Source: Cladocopium goreaui
Lineage: Eukaryota > Sar > Dinophyceae > Suessiales > Symbiodiniaceae
DNA length: 64,000 nucleotides
Reading direction: 5' to 3'
Assembly: GCA_947184155.2 (NCBI GenBank)
Contig: CAMXCT020006495.1
Location: forward strand, 276,272-340,271
Part shown: positions 22,546 to 34,149 of the stretch, piece by piece
Layout: every line of letters begins with the position of its first letter
Numbering within the stretch: the first letter of the stretch is position 1
Translations under genes and position numbers: made by a program
The notes under the pieces: generated by a model
What the model saw: only the letters and a program-made list of their open reading frames with translations
Database searches by the model: none
Told to the model about the DNA's origin: nothing

Positions 22546-25075
22546 GCAAAAAAGAGCCAAAACAAAATGACATGGACCAGGCCAGACACACACACACACT
22601 ATATTACGCAGCAGCAAAGCAGGCTTCACAGGCCTCGATGGCCAGCACTGCCTGGAGCTGTTCAGGGTACCACGCCGCCAAAAAGATTCGGTACAGTTCC
22701 CGGACATCTTCATCCTTGGATACAAGCGCCAGAGACAAAACATCACAACAAGCTGAGCACGAGAATGCCCGTTGCCAAACTGCCAATCAACTCAAAGAAA
22801 ACCCCCCTACCAATCCTCAGCTTAGCAATCAAAGATGAATCGATTCAGTTAGCAAAACAACCAATGATGAATCAAGCAGCGTCTCACCATAGCAATCATA
22901 AATCAAACACGATCTTCAGCCTTCAGCAGTTAATATAGTGGGAGATTTGCCCAAAAGTGCGCTGATGGGAGTGACGTGTGTCAGAAGCCTAGGGTCCCTT
23001 GGCTGCCGAGCCAGCCTCATCTGGCGAAAAATGTGAGACAACATCTTTCGCACACCCCAGGCGTCCGCATGCTTGGACACCTTACCAGGCATCGCCGCAA
23101 GGTCGTCACCAAACAGCAGCTTCCAGAAAGCTTTCACCTGGCACAAAATGGGTACGAAGCAGAAGGAGGAAAGGGAAGACAGAGAAAGCGCATACTTTTT
23201 TGGGGGGGTCTCGAAGTTTGTTAAAGCTGGACTGGGTGAGAACAATAAAACTTCAACTTGCTGGGAGGACCTCCTTGCTCAAGGATTGAAGAGGCGGGGT
23301 TCGCGGGCCACCCGCCGCATCGAAGTCGAGGATCTCCACCCAAGTGTAGGCAGCATGCGTCAGCAGAGGGATGTTCAGCGAAATGACTTTCCTTAGAAAA
23401 AACGTGCTCTGGCTTGTCAACCTTTGTGTTGCACATGGCGCAGCTGCCAACGTCAAAAACGATCACCCATGTGCACCAATCCCCCACCATTAGTGCTAGC
23501 TAGGTTCTGGGACACAACGCCAACGCTTTCAGGAGTAAGCCATTGGACTAACTGCCCCCTTCCGCGGGCACCCTGGCGAACCGCTGGATCCATCTCCCAT
23601 TTTTCAGCCAGGCCTGTCAAATGGATGAAAGGAGTGTCTGGGACCGCAGCCGCATCCTCCAGCGCAGGTACCAACGCCCTGGAGTTCAGAGCTAGCACTT
23701 TCACACTAAGCCAGCCACAAATGATACCCCCTTTGGGCCCAAATGGTCACCCCAAAAGGCTTTGCGTGTTTGCAAGCGCAGCCTAAAGCATCTATGGAAA
23801 AAAAAGGGCCGTGACAGGTTGAATGGAAAATAAATCTATAACCTGGGACTATACTAACTATACTGAGATTGATGCCATGGACGGTGGTCAACTGCATCCA
23901 AGCATTTGCCAGGCAGCACCTGCGTGGGGAGTAGCCGATATATAGACTTGACAAAGGTGTGGGATATGGGCTGGCAAATTTGTGGGAAACTTGGCGCGTC
24001 CCTGCACTGCCTCCGCAAAACACATTTCTTTAGCATGGCACATGCCTATCCACAGCCCGTTCGTCAAAAGCGACCTGTCCTTTCAGCACCAAACTGGCGC
24101 TCAGCTGTCCACCAGGGATTCGGCTGAGGCCGAGCTTTCCTCATTTCCCTTAGTGCCGGGTCATGGGTTGTGTCAGTTTGTTGCTTAAGGCACTTCCAGC
24201 GCACGTAGGCGTTGAAACAGTGAAGCATGGCTTTGCCAGTCAGTCAGGTATTCTCTTTATAATATTATTTCAAAAAATATATATATATAATGAGTCTCCA
24301 ACGTACCTTTTTTTACCGGGGAATTATAGACAGTAAGTTCACAAAAAATGGCATGTGCAAGCATCCGCATGGGTGTTTGGTATTTGGCAATCTTGTTTTT
24401 CCTTCGTTATTGCCCATGCAGCCAAGCGGCACTCTGAATCCCTCCTTCCCAGCAAAAGTTTCACGTTTCGCCAAACAGTTTGGGACTCTAAATGATGCAG
24501 TTGTCCAAAAGTATTTGCGTCGCTTTGTCTGCCCCCGGTCCTTGTTTGCTTCGTTTGACAAGCTGAGCAACAAGGCCACCAGCGTCACAGTTTGAAAAGA
24601 TGGTGTCCACGGTCTTCGCATCTAGCCTTTGCGCCTCAAGCGCTTAGACAGGTGTCACCACTGGTGGTGACTTGCGATTGGGAGCCAAACCTTTGGAAAG
24701 ACATGAGGCTGAATGAGCACCAAAGAGTAACGGAGGAATATATTCAGTTGGGACACTTTCGGAGCGAAAAGTACATCTAGAACATCTCGCCAAAACTGAT
24801 CCGACATATCCTGCATACCTGAAAGGCAAGGAGTCAAACAACACCCACTTTTGGGTCAAAAACAAAAGGCATGCAACATTCAAACCTTGGGCCATCATAT
24901 GTGCCTGGCCTCGTTTGTTAAATCCATTTTCATACGTGGGATTGTCTCGGAGGAAGGCGCTCATGGAGAGCTCTGCATTTGATTTGACATCCTGTGACAT
25001 GAGTACCAATTGATCATCGATCTGTATATCCCTTGAGCCACTTGGGCCAGCATGGCAGGCAAGCTTGAAACTAGC
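22255..25075 (-). CDS. Gene F: multi-exon protein of unknown function
   Basis: Minus-strand exons in order: 25075-24890 (LACHAGPSGSRDIQIDDQLV), 24830-24655 (GMQDMSDQFWRDVLDVLFAP), about 24650-24480 (QRLDAKTVDTIFSNC), about 24190-24050, 23780-23505 (FIHLTGLAEKWEMDP), about 23465-23255 (GSCAMCNTKVDKPEHVF and more), 23195-22925 (VKAFWKLLFGDDLAAMPGKV), 22750-22610 (DEDVRELYRIFLAAWYPEQL) and 22545-22255, which is very acidic (DAEDEEPEEEEVQ) and ends IAYLEQLSCKN. The residue mix is that of a real protein, but I recognise no named domain. The 5' end is unclear. A pair of 23-bp inverted repeats flanks the first three exons. Confidence 0.5.
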
Positions 25076-25318
25076 AAAGAAGATATCAAAAGATCAATGT
25101 CTAAGTGTCACACGTCCAGATTTGCTTGCAACGCTGCAGGGGGGTATGGGTGGCACCTCTTCACATCTTGCCACAGGATTGCGATCACCACATTGTGCGG
25201 TTTGAACCCACAACTCTGGTGAATCCATAAAAAAGGTACGCTCTTCCAAAAAACAGCCTTTCGAAAAAAAATGTCATTTTTTGTGAAAGACCCTAAAAAA
25301 AAGGTACGTTGGAGACTC
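24291..25318. mobile_element. About 1.0-kb segment bounded by 23-bp inverted repeats
   Basis: GAGTCTCCAACGTACCTTTT and three more T at the left end is matched by its exact reverse complement at the right end (about 25296-25318). AT/TA tracts lie immediately outside both ends (24278-24289 and 25322-25345). This is the structure of a non-autonomous TIR element. However, three likely exons of gene F lie inside, so it may have captured gene pieces. Alternatively the two repeats could be two separate short elements in opposite orientation. Confidence 0.5.
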
Positions 25319-25322
25319 TAGG

Positions 25323-25353
<31 letters not shown>

Positions 25354-25752
25354 TTTAAACGAAAGCCAGCCGAAGGCCTGGGCTGAGTATAGGTATAAGT
25401 GAAGCGAAGCGAAGCGAAGCTAATCTGTGGGGTGTGGGGGGGGGGAGGCTCTGATTCGGGCCCGTTTGGGAAGGTGAGGCCGGAGCCTGGCTGGGGAGAG
25501 CTCCAAAAATGAGCTGCCGCCCCCCCCCCCCGGTTTTTTGAAGCTTGAAAGAGAAGCTCCAGTTTGGACACTTCTGGTTGTTTTCTGACGTTTTTCATTG
25601 GATGTCAAAAGCCAAAACACTGTAATTTACAGTTTTTAGGCTTTTGGCATGGAAAAAGTAGTTCTTGCAACATGCTGAAAACTGCGTAAATACAACTGTT
25701 TTTGCTAGGTGCCGGCCACAAAACACTGTAAATACCGTAGTTTTTGCTACCA

Positions 25753-25836
25753 GGAGCAAAAAACACCGTAAATACCGTGGTTTTGGGCTTGCGAGGCGTA
25801 AAAAAACACGGTATTATTTACGGTGTTTTTTGCTCC
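25753..25836. repeat. Long hairpin (27-bp imperfect inverted repeat)
   Basis: The arm GGAGCAAAAAACACCGTAAA, continued to 25779, pairs with 25807-25836, which ends TTTACGGTGTTTTTTGCTCC. The only difference is a three-base insertion in the right arm. Related copies of the AACACCGTAAATACCGT motif lie at about 25680-25745, so a family of palindromic units is present. Confidence 0.85.
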
Positions 25837-25979
25837 GAGACGCTTCAAAAAACACGAAAACACCACCGAATTGACGATTTTTGGGCTTTAAAAATGAACG
25901 GTTTTTTGCTTTAGAAATGCCTGTAAAGAAACATGCAGCAGCAACAACAACAACAACAACGACAACAACAATGACAATG

Positions 25980-26600
25980 TGAAAAAGCGTGTGTGTGTGC
26001 GTAAAAGGGTCTGCGTGAAAAAGCGTGCGTGTGCGTAAAAGTGTCTGTGTGTAAAAGGGTCTGTTTGTAAAAGTGTTTGTGTGTAAAAGGGTCTGTGAGT
26101 AAAAGCATTTCTGTGTAAAGTTGTTTGTGTGTCAAAGGCTCTGTGTGAAAAAAGCGTTTGTGCGGAAAGGCGTCTGTGTGTGAAAGGGTCTGTGTGTAAA
26201 CGGGTCTGCATGTAAAAGCGTCTGTGCATAAAGGTGTCTGTGCGTAAAAGGGTCTGTGTGTAAAAGGCTCTGTGTGTAAAAGTGTCTCTGTGTGAAGCTG
26301 TTCGTGTGTAAAGTGTTTCTGTGTAGAGATGTTTGTGTGTAAAAGGTTTGTGTGTAAAAGTGCCTTTGTGTAAAGGTGTTTGTGTGTGAAAGGGTCTGTG
26401 TGTTAAAGTTTTTGTGTGTAAAAGGGTGTGTGTGTAAAAGGGTCTGTGTGAAACAGCGTTTGTATGTCAAAGGGCCTGTGTGTAAAAGTGTCTCTGTACA
26501 AGTGTCTGTGTGTAACAGGGTCTGTTTGTAAAAGCATGTTTGTGTAAAGGTGTTTGTGTATAAAAGGGTCTGTGTGTAAAAGCGTCTGTCTGTTTTGATC
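25980..26600. repeat. 16-bp satellite, first block
   Basis: Degenerate tandem units of GTGTGTAAAAGGGTCT. The unit length of 16 bp is not a multiple of three, so all minus frames read a 16-residue Thr/His/Phe/Tyr repeat. These frames are not genes. Confidence 0.93.
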
Positions 26601-26636
26601 ATTTTTTGGCTTTGAAAATGAATGCAAAAAAACATG

Positions 26637-26724
26637 CAGCAACAACAACAACAGCAACAACAACAAAAAACAACAACAACAACTACTACTACTACTACCA
26701 CTACCACTACCACTACCACTACCA

Positions 26725-26772
<48 letters not shown>

Positions 26773-26836
26773 GTACTACGACTACGACTACGACTACGAC
26801 TACGACTACGACTACGACTACTACGACTACGACTAC
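26637..26836. repeat. Trinucleotide repeat cluster (CAA, ACT, ACC, GAC)
   Basis: CAA units, then ACT and ACC, then ACT, then GAC-TAC units. It splits the 16-bp satellite into two blocks. A similar but shorter CAA run, with the same CATGCAGCA lead-in, precedes the first block at about 25930-25970. Confidence 0.95.
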
Positions 26837-28740
26837 TGATGTGTGTAAAAGCATGTCGGTGTAAAGATGTTTGTGTGTAAAAGGGTCTGTATGTAAAAGC
26901 CTCTGTGTGTAAAAGCGTCTGTGTGTAAAAGTGTTTCTGTGTAGAGATGTTTGTGTGTAAAAGGGTCTGTGTGTAAAAGTGTTTGTGTGTAAAAGCGTCT
27001 GTGTGTAAAAGGGTCTGTGCGAAAAAGCGTGTCTGTGTGTAAAAGGGTCTGTGTGTAAAAGCATTTCTGTGTAAAGATGTCTGTGTGTAAAAGGGTCTGT
27101 GTGAAAAAAGCGTTTGTGTGTAAAGGCGTCTGTGTGTGAAAGGGTCTGTGTGAAAAAAGCGTTTGTGTGTAAAGGCATCTGTGTGTGAAAGGGTCTGTAT
27201 GTAAAAGGGCCTGTGTGTAAAAGTGTCTGTGTAAAAGTGTCTCTGTGTAAAAGGGTCTGTGTGTAAAAGCATTTCTGTGTAAAGATGTGTCTGTGTAAAA
27301 GGGTCTGTGTGTAAAAGCTTCTGTGTGTAAAAGGGTCTGTGTGTAAAAGCGTCTGTGTGTAAAAGCGTCTGTGTGTAAAAGCGCTTGTGTATAGTGTAAA
27401 AGGGTCTGTGTGTAAAAGCGTCTCTGTGTGAGGAATTGATGTGTAAAAGGGTCTGTGTGTAAAAGTGTTTCTGTGTAAAGCTGTTTGTGTGTAAAAGGGT
27501 CTGTGTGTAAAAGTGTGTGTGTGCAAAAGTGTCTGTGTGTAAAAGCATTTCTGTGTAAAGATGTTTGTGTGTAAAAGGGTCTGTGTGTAAAAGCGTCTGT
27601 GTGTCAAGGCGTCTGTGTGTAAAAGGGTCTGTGTGTAAAAGGGTCTCTGTGTGTAAAAGCGTCGCTGTGTGAAGCTGTTTGTGTGTAAAGGCGTTGTGAC
27701 AAAAGTGTTTCTGTGTTAAAATGTTTGTGTGTAAAAGGGTCTGTGTGAAAAAGCTTCTGTGTGTAAAAGGGTCTGTGTGTAAAAGCGTCTGTGTGTAAAC
27801 GCGTTTGTGTGTAAAAGTGTCTGTGTGAAAAACATGTGTTTGCGTACCAGGGTCTGTGTGTAAAAGTGTCTGTGTGTGTAAAAGTGTCTCTGTGTAAAAG
27901 GGTCTGTGTGTAAAAGCATTTCTGTGTAAAGATGTTTGTGTGTAAAAAAGTCTGTGTGTAAAAGGGTCTGTGTGTTACAGCGTCTCTGTGTGAAGATGCT
28001 TGTGTGTAAAAGGGTCTGTCTGTTTGTGTGTAAAAGCTTCTGTGTGTAAAAGCGTCTCTGTGTAATAGATGTTTGTGTGTAAAAGGGTCTGTGTGTAAGA
28101 GCATTTCTGTGTAAAGATGTTTGTGTGTAAAAGGGTCTGTGTGAAAAGATGCCTGTGTGTAAAAGCCTCTGTGTGTAAAAGGGTCTGTGTGTAAAAAGCG
28201 TCTCTGTGTCAAGATGTTTCTGTGTAAAAGCGTCTGTGTGTAAAAGGGCCTGTGTGTAGAAGTGTCTGTGTAAAAGTGTCTCTGTGTAAACGGGTCTGTG
28301 CGTAAAAGCATTTCTGTGTAAAGAGGTTTGTGTGTAAAAGGGTCTGTGTGTAAAAGGGTCTGTGTGTAAAAGCATTTCTGTGTAAAGATGTCTGTGTGTA
28401 AAAGGGTCTGTGTGAAAAAAGCGTTTGTGTGTAAAGGCGTCTGTGTGTGAAAGGGTCTGTGTGTAAAAGCGCCTCTGTGTCAAGAGGTTTGTGTGTAAAA
28501 GCGTCTGTATGTAAAAGGGCCTGTGTGTAAAAGTGTCTGTGTAAAAGTGTCTCTGTGTAAAAGGGTCTGTGTGTAAAAGCATTTCTGTGTAAAGATGTGT
28601 CTGTGTAAAAGGGTCTGTGTGTAAAAGGGTCTGTGTGCAAAAGCGTCTCTGTGTGAAGATGTTTGTGTGTAAAAGGGTTTGTCTGCAAAAGTGTTTCTGT
28701 GTAACGAGGTTTGTCTGTAAAAGGGTCTGTGCGTCTGTGT
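26837..28740. repeat. 16-bp satellite, second block
   Basis: More than 100 tandem copies of the GTGTGTAAAAGGGTCT family with variant units such as AAAAGCGTCT and AAAGATGTTT. Some variants recur in a regular order (GGGTCT, GCATTTCT, AAAGATGT), suggesting higher-order units. Confidence 0.93.
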
Positions 28741-28920
28741 ATAAAACTTCTTCCTCTTGTTGTTCTTTCCTATTCTGTTTCATTGTTTTTGTTCTTCTTT
28801 CGTAATGACATTTCCACGGTTAAGGGTCTCTGTGGTGCACAGCTCTCAGATGCAACACACAGAGCATAAAGCGCAAAGAAAACACGCCGCCTGAGCATTT
28901 GTTTGGAGGCTGGCTTTCGT

Positions 28921-29500
28921 CCCCCCCCTTCTCAGGTATATATATATATATATATATATCAATTAAAAATACAAATTAAAAAACAAGTTCTCAAAATTTA
29001 ACAATTAAACTAACCTTTAAAAATTGTATCAAATTAAACAAAAAGACAAAAATAGAAAATCATTTAAAACAATTTAAAAATAAAAATTGTAAAAACTTAC
29101 CCCAGAATCCTGTGGACACAATAGTGTACCCCTCCATCACTTCCAAGGGTTCACAATTATTTTGGAGTCTGTGGACACACTAGTGTACCCCCACACAAAT
29201 CTGTATTCCACATTAATTAGGAGAAAGTGCGCGGCGGATTCCCCGGTTTGAATGCCAATGCTTGGAATGTGTTTTTCTGAGGTTCAGGCTTTATCATCTT
29301 GCACAACAGCTCATAAGGCGGCAACTCAAGCCAAATGACATAGCGAAGGCCTTAGACTTTGACAATACATAGTATATAGTTCCCTTCAGGTTTGGATAGT
29401 CTCATGGGCTGAGTCGCCCTGGGTGTACACAGTATACACATGTAATTACATGTATATGCAGAAATTATATTGTAAAAAGATGTGTTTTCCAATTATACAA
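28921..29500. other. Homopolymer, TA tract, A-rich stretch and a short duplication
   Basis: It contains a C run at 28921-28928, TA repeats at 28936-28960, A/T-only sequence to about 29095, and a duplicated CTGTGGACACA...AGTGTACCCC motif (about 29110-29134 and 29167-29191). No gene is recognised. Confidence 0.7.
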
Positions 29501-31167
29501 AGCAGATGCCGAGGTGGTGACGCATCAGCTCCTTGGTCAAGAAAAGAGCAACTGTTCATCCTATAGCTGCACTGTAGCTACTCAGTTAATGCTTGCGGCC
29601 ATACTGCATCTGAGGAAATGGGAGGTGGGAATACAAGCCACAGTCATTCTTGCATGTGCAGAGGCTGGCATACCTGCACACCTCCATGGAATATGGAATG
29701 GTGAAGGGTGGAGATAGAGATCCTGTTGGGAGGGAAAAATGATGCAGCTGACGTGGACAGAGTTAGTCCCTTTGGATGTTGAGAAAGGCAACAAGTATAA
29801 CTAGCAGATCTAGCAGCAACTAGCACACATGCAAGTCCATGGGTTGTCTGATTCACGCCTAAGGATTTTATATCCTATTTGCACTTGGTGCATGGACAGG
29901 ACCGGGAAGCCTCGGGAGATCTTTGTCCAACTGTTTCAGAAGCAGAGGAAAGCGCCTTTCGTCAGGTGGGAGTTTCATGCAGGATATGCTTAGAAAAACT
30001 TGCCCTACTGAAACATACTGCAACTGGCTTGGCCCAGAATGGCCCAGAATTTGGCAATCTTATGCATCAAGTCGCTCAAGCCGCACGCACCAACCCTATG
30101 CGGCTTATCCAGCCACTCCTGGGCGAACTATATGACATAATTTGATTCATATGCACACCAACATATGTTGTGGCAACCCAGAGTGCCCCAGGTTTGTCAT
30201 CTGCTAAATTTGAGGGAAAAATTGGGAAAAAACACTGCTTTGACTTTCCAATGGTCATTTTCTTATTCCTGCATTGACATGAGCAAAGAGGAAAACACAG
30301 AGGCACAATCAGTGAGATGGATTGATGCCGTGGCACCCTCTGGAAACAAAGTCATTCATGTCTAGATACTTTTCTCATCATTTCTCACTTTCTTTCACCT
30401 TTGTAAGCTTCACCTTGGAAGATTTGGAAGTGACCCGCCCAACTCTGGGCTAGGGGACCAAACTTGAGGCAGTGCTCATCTATGAAGATGATCTCATGCA
30501 AGCGATTGCCAAACTCCCACCTGCACCACTTCAGTTGCCAAGCATGCCAACTCCGAAGGCCTGCTTTTTGACCTTTTTTGTTGGTACTGCAGCATGTGGT
30601 TGAATTCCGCATTGATTATTTTGATATATTTTACAACATTACTCATTTTTATACCAGTGTGAAACAGTTTGCAACATTTGATTCTCACATGTGGATTCCG
30701 CCACATCCGGTGCCATACCGGCCCAATTACATAGGGCCCCTGAGCCTCCGTTCAAAACATTTTGCTGCTTGCGCTGCATGTTCATCAGTGGTAGCGGGAG
30801 CCTCGGTGACGACTGGGGCTCCGCGACGTTTGGTCTTTGTGCCCCGGGGAACGCCCCGGATCAAGGACATTGTTGCTGAGACCTTCGGCAAGTTTTGGAC
30901 CGACAGCGCCGGGGAGCACTTTTCTCGTTTGATCCTGCAGCCCAAGTTTGCTTTCTCCAAGGTCTACACGGCCGACTTCTCCGAGGGTTTGCTGGTCGAG
31001 CCCTACTAGGTCTTGTTGGCCGAGTTCTTTCACTAGGTCTCCTGAGCAAGTTCTTCAAGGTCTTTTGGACTAAGGTTTTCTCATCAAGGTCTTTGTGACT
31101 GAAGTTCTCTTTAAGGTCCTTTTTGACAGAGCTCTTTTACCAGCACACTCTGGGAAGCTTTTGAATC
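29501..31167. other. Unresolved stretch with weak plus-strand open frames
   Basis: Short frames look slightly protein-like on the plus strand: 29879-30145, 30258-30360 ending NKVIHV and a stop, and 30640-31009 (PRRLVFVPRGTPRIKDIV). None shows a domain or a clear splice pattern. The segment 30690-31160 is directly upstream of the copia gag. It may be the LTR or leader of that element, but I could not find a second LTR copy in the window. Confidence 0.3.
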
Positions 31168-31203
31168 ATGCAGCAGCGTTCACAGCAGCCACCAAGGACA
31201 TGG

Positions 31204-32780
31204 CGAGGTGTTGGTGCTACAACCGTAAATATGCCAACGGCATCCAATTCTCCGAGCTCTATGGCACCCCCGCCTGGTGGACCACAAGTTGGCACTTTGC
31301 CGACATTGGATGAGATGGATCCAGATCCTCTTGGATGGCACGATCCGGTGAATCAGCGGCATTTGGTTGAGACTCCACCGGCATCTCGTGACTCTGCAGG
31401 TGGTAGGAAGTATGTGGACTATAGATTGGATCCCGCACCAGCATGGGGCGGAGATCAACCTGAGAAACACTTCAAGGAGTACCACAGAAACCTTTTGCTT
31501 TGGTTGGTGGAAGCCGAGGCCAGACTGCTTCACAACCTATTGGGAAGCGCATCATAGATAGCATTCCGTGGCGTTCCAAGTTGAGTGCATTGCTGGCTCA
31601 CCTTTCAGTCAGTGACATCTGTGCGGAAGATGGCCACACGGTGATTCTGCAGATCATCGAGGACGCCCATGAGTATCTGAAAGATCAGCGATTGGAGCAA
31701 GCCTTTGACGAGGCAATTTTCAGAATCTTCAGAGGTCGTCGTGAGAGAGGTCAGACCATGACGGCTTTTCTCACGGCAAAGAAAGCAGCCTTTGCCGAGC
31801 TCAAGAAGCAGGGCTTGGACCTACTTGATGGCAGAGCTGGACGGCATCTCTTGGGTCACCTGATTTTGCGTCAAGGCGCCTTCACTCTAGACCAACGACA
31901 AAGACTGAAGGTGGTGACCAATGGTTCCATCGATTACAAGGAGATTGAGATAGCCCTCCAAAAGATCTGTGGTGATCGCCTGGATGATGGTGGTGGCAGC
32001 TATGACCAGCAGCCTGGACCCCGAAGATGGCGGAGTTCAACCTTTTGGGATGGCGATGGGTATGGTGATGAATGGGTCGGTGAGTATGCCGAGACCTATG
32101 CCACTGCTGAGGGTTATGACATGGACTATGCGGCTGATGATAACTGGATGGGAGATTTGGTTTGTCTTAATGATGATGCTTCTGAGGTGCAGATGGTCTT
32201 TCCTCGGGAGCTGCCGATGGTAATGGAAGAGGAGGTCTCTACCCTTCCGAAAAGCGCATGGACAAAGGCAAAGGCAAAGGAAAGAAAGGCAAAGGGAAGG
32301 GTTCTGCAAAGACGTTTGGTCAGTTGTCTTCATACCCCAGTTTTGGGGGAGGTGGTCAAGGTGGATATCGGATATCTTGAACACCGACGTATTTTGCAAG
32401 CTGCACGGAATTGCCGTGGAGACGATCGTCCATGGAGTCATCGCCAAGGTAGCAAACACTCCCTGGCAGAGAACGAATCAAAGTCAAGATGCCATGCTTG
32501 CAAGCAGATTGGCCATTGGTCCAAACAGTGCCCACTGCGATCGAGATCTACATCCAATGGAAATGCCAAAGGAGCATCGCCTTCGACATCTCACAGCAGT
32601 ATGTCCACAGGCTTTTTTCTGACGCCACCGAAACAGATGGCAGATCAGTTCATGCAGCAGCCTTTTGCTGGATTATCTTTTTGTTTCATGAGCAGAAATA
32701 GAAGTTTGGGCACGGCATTGGTTGACACAGCAGCACAACATGGTCTAGTTGGCATGGAAACCATTGAAGTATATACATGA
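31204..32780 (+). pseudogene. Copia Gag and protease region
   Basis: Gag starts around MPTASNSPSSMAPPPGG (31231) and reads HFKEYHRNLLLWLVEAEARL. A one-base loss near 31542-31548 then shifts it to IGKRIIDSIPWRSKLSALLA. The zinc knuckle CHACKQIGHWSKQC (C-x2-C-x4-H-x4-C) is at 32490-32531. The protease active-site triad appears as ALVDTAAQHGLVG, with the catalytic Asp codon at 32724-32726. The unusual DTAAQ form is what I recall for dinoflagellate copia elements. Confidence 0.8.
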
Positions 32781-34149
32781 TCAGTTGCTGCGTGACATTT
32801 TTTGTCTTCAAGTTCAATCAGAAGAATCAGGGGGCAGCGTTCGTGGAGTTTGCGGTGCTGAAGAAACCACCAAAGTTGCATATGTTCCAATGGGTATTGG
32901 GGGAATGTCAAGAGTTTTGAGAGTTCAAGCTGTCCCTGGAAAACATGCCACTTTTGTTGCCTGCATACCTTCTAACTGACTTGCAGGTGATTGACATGAA
33001 GCATGCGACCATCATGTACACGGCATTGAGAGTCAAGCAAGAATGACAAGGTTGGAAACTGGACATGGGGCGGTTTGCATTACCGAGTTTGGCAAGGGTT
33101 TCAGAGTGCCTTCGAATGTCGCAGACAAAAGGAGTCAAGCCTGGTCCGCTGAGACAAAGCCCGATTGGTCTCGTGGTCCACTTTCGCATGCCCGTTGCGA
33201 TTCACCAGCTATGGGCCCGATGGCGCTTGTTGCTGCGGCTTTGCACCTGGGATTTCCTGCGGTGCTGGCAGGTGACGATGGAGGTGGCGCGCGCTCCCCA
33301 GCTCCGCTCAGCCAGACAACTACAGGTGAGACGAGAGAGATTGGAGCGGGAAGCGCTGAAGTTGGCCCAGGAGGAGCAGCATGTGATCTCACAAACTGCA
33401 GCATCAGCTTCAGGCTGAGCACTACGGCCAGTATGGGGACTATGAATTTAAATGTGGCTCGCAGAGATGATCGAGTACGGTCTGGCGATGATCACGGGCA
33501 AGGGAAAGTATTTGCTCCCTCAGCTGGAGCCGTCACCCCAGTGCTCTCACAAGAAGGTGACACATGGAGCAAATCGCCTGAGCAGCTTCCAGAAATGCCT
33601 TCAACGCGGACAAGAGCAGAAGATGCCCTCAACTCCACTCCAGGACCTGCACCGCTGGAACACCAATCTAGTCTACATGCAGGAGGACTTCTACAAGAGA
33701 TTGGTGAACAAGGCTGTAATCAAGAAGAAAGAAGAACAGCAGACAGCAGTCAGCTGCAACCAGTGGGCCGAGGACAGCCATCAAGTCCAAGGCCAAACCC
33801 AAGACGGCAGTATCGGCGAAGGCAGAGATGAATTCGGAGGAGGAAGAGGAACAGGAACAGGGCAATTTCTTCAGCCAGGCGGTCTTCATTGGCTAGGAAG
33901 ATGTGGCGATGGAGGAGCTCACACATCAAGCGCATCAACAGAGCTGCGATGCCTTCCACCAAGGTCTGGTCACTTTGCGCCAGCATGTCCAGACCCAGCG
34001 ATTGATGTGGAAGCGCAATCAAGTGGACTGCCTGTTCTTTCAAGCCGAGGAGCAGGGCAATCTCGTGGAAGCCCAGGGAGTTTTTCTCTGTCCGCAATGT
34101 CAGATTGGAGAGATGGGTCCGATCAGCGCCACGGAGAACCTAGAGGAGA

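Larger units (their letters stand above)
25359..28920. mobile_element. 3.56-kb block bounded by 13-bp inverted repeats inside TA tracts
   Basis: ACGAAAGCCAGCC at 25359-25371 is the exact reverse complement of GGCTGGCTTTCGT at 28908-28920. Outside each lies a (TA)n tract (25322-25345 and 28936-28960). The content is hairpins, CAA-type repeats and the 16-bp satellite, with no coding region. It could be an insertion into a TA microsatellite; thirteen bases is short, so chance is not excluded. Confidence 0.35.

Noticed and set aside
22279-22938. Plus-strand 219-codon frame
   Set aside because: Antisense to better minus-strand exons of gene F, with Pro/Gln/His-rich composition typical of an antisense shadow.
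25980-28740. CRISPR-like array
   Set aside because: The repeats are directly abutting 16-bp satellite units with no unique spacers, in a eukaryotic genome.
26132-28783. Long minus-strand open frames (up to 491 codons) rich in Thr, His, Phe and Tyr
   Set aside because: They are translations of the 16-bp satellite: all frames give the same 16-residue repeat because the unit is not a multiple of three. No start context, splice pattern or non-repeat domain.
30385-30612. Minus-strand frame reading WQLKWCRWEFGNRLHEIIF
   Set aside because: Protein-like for about 40 residues, but isolated, with no matching exons before or after it and competing plus-strand frames.
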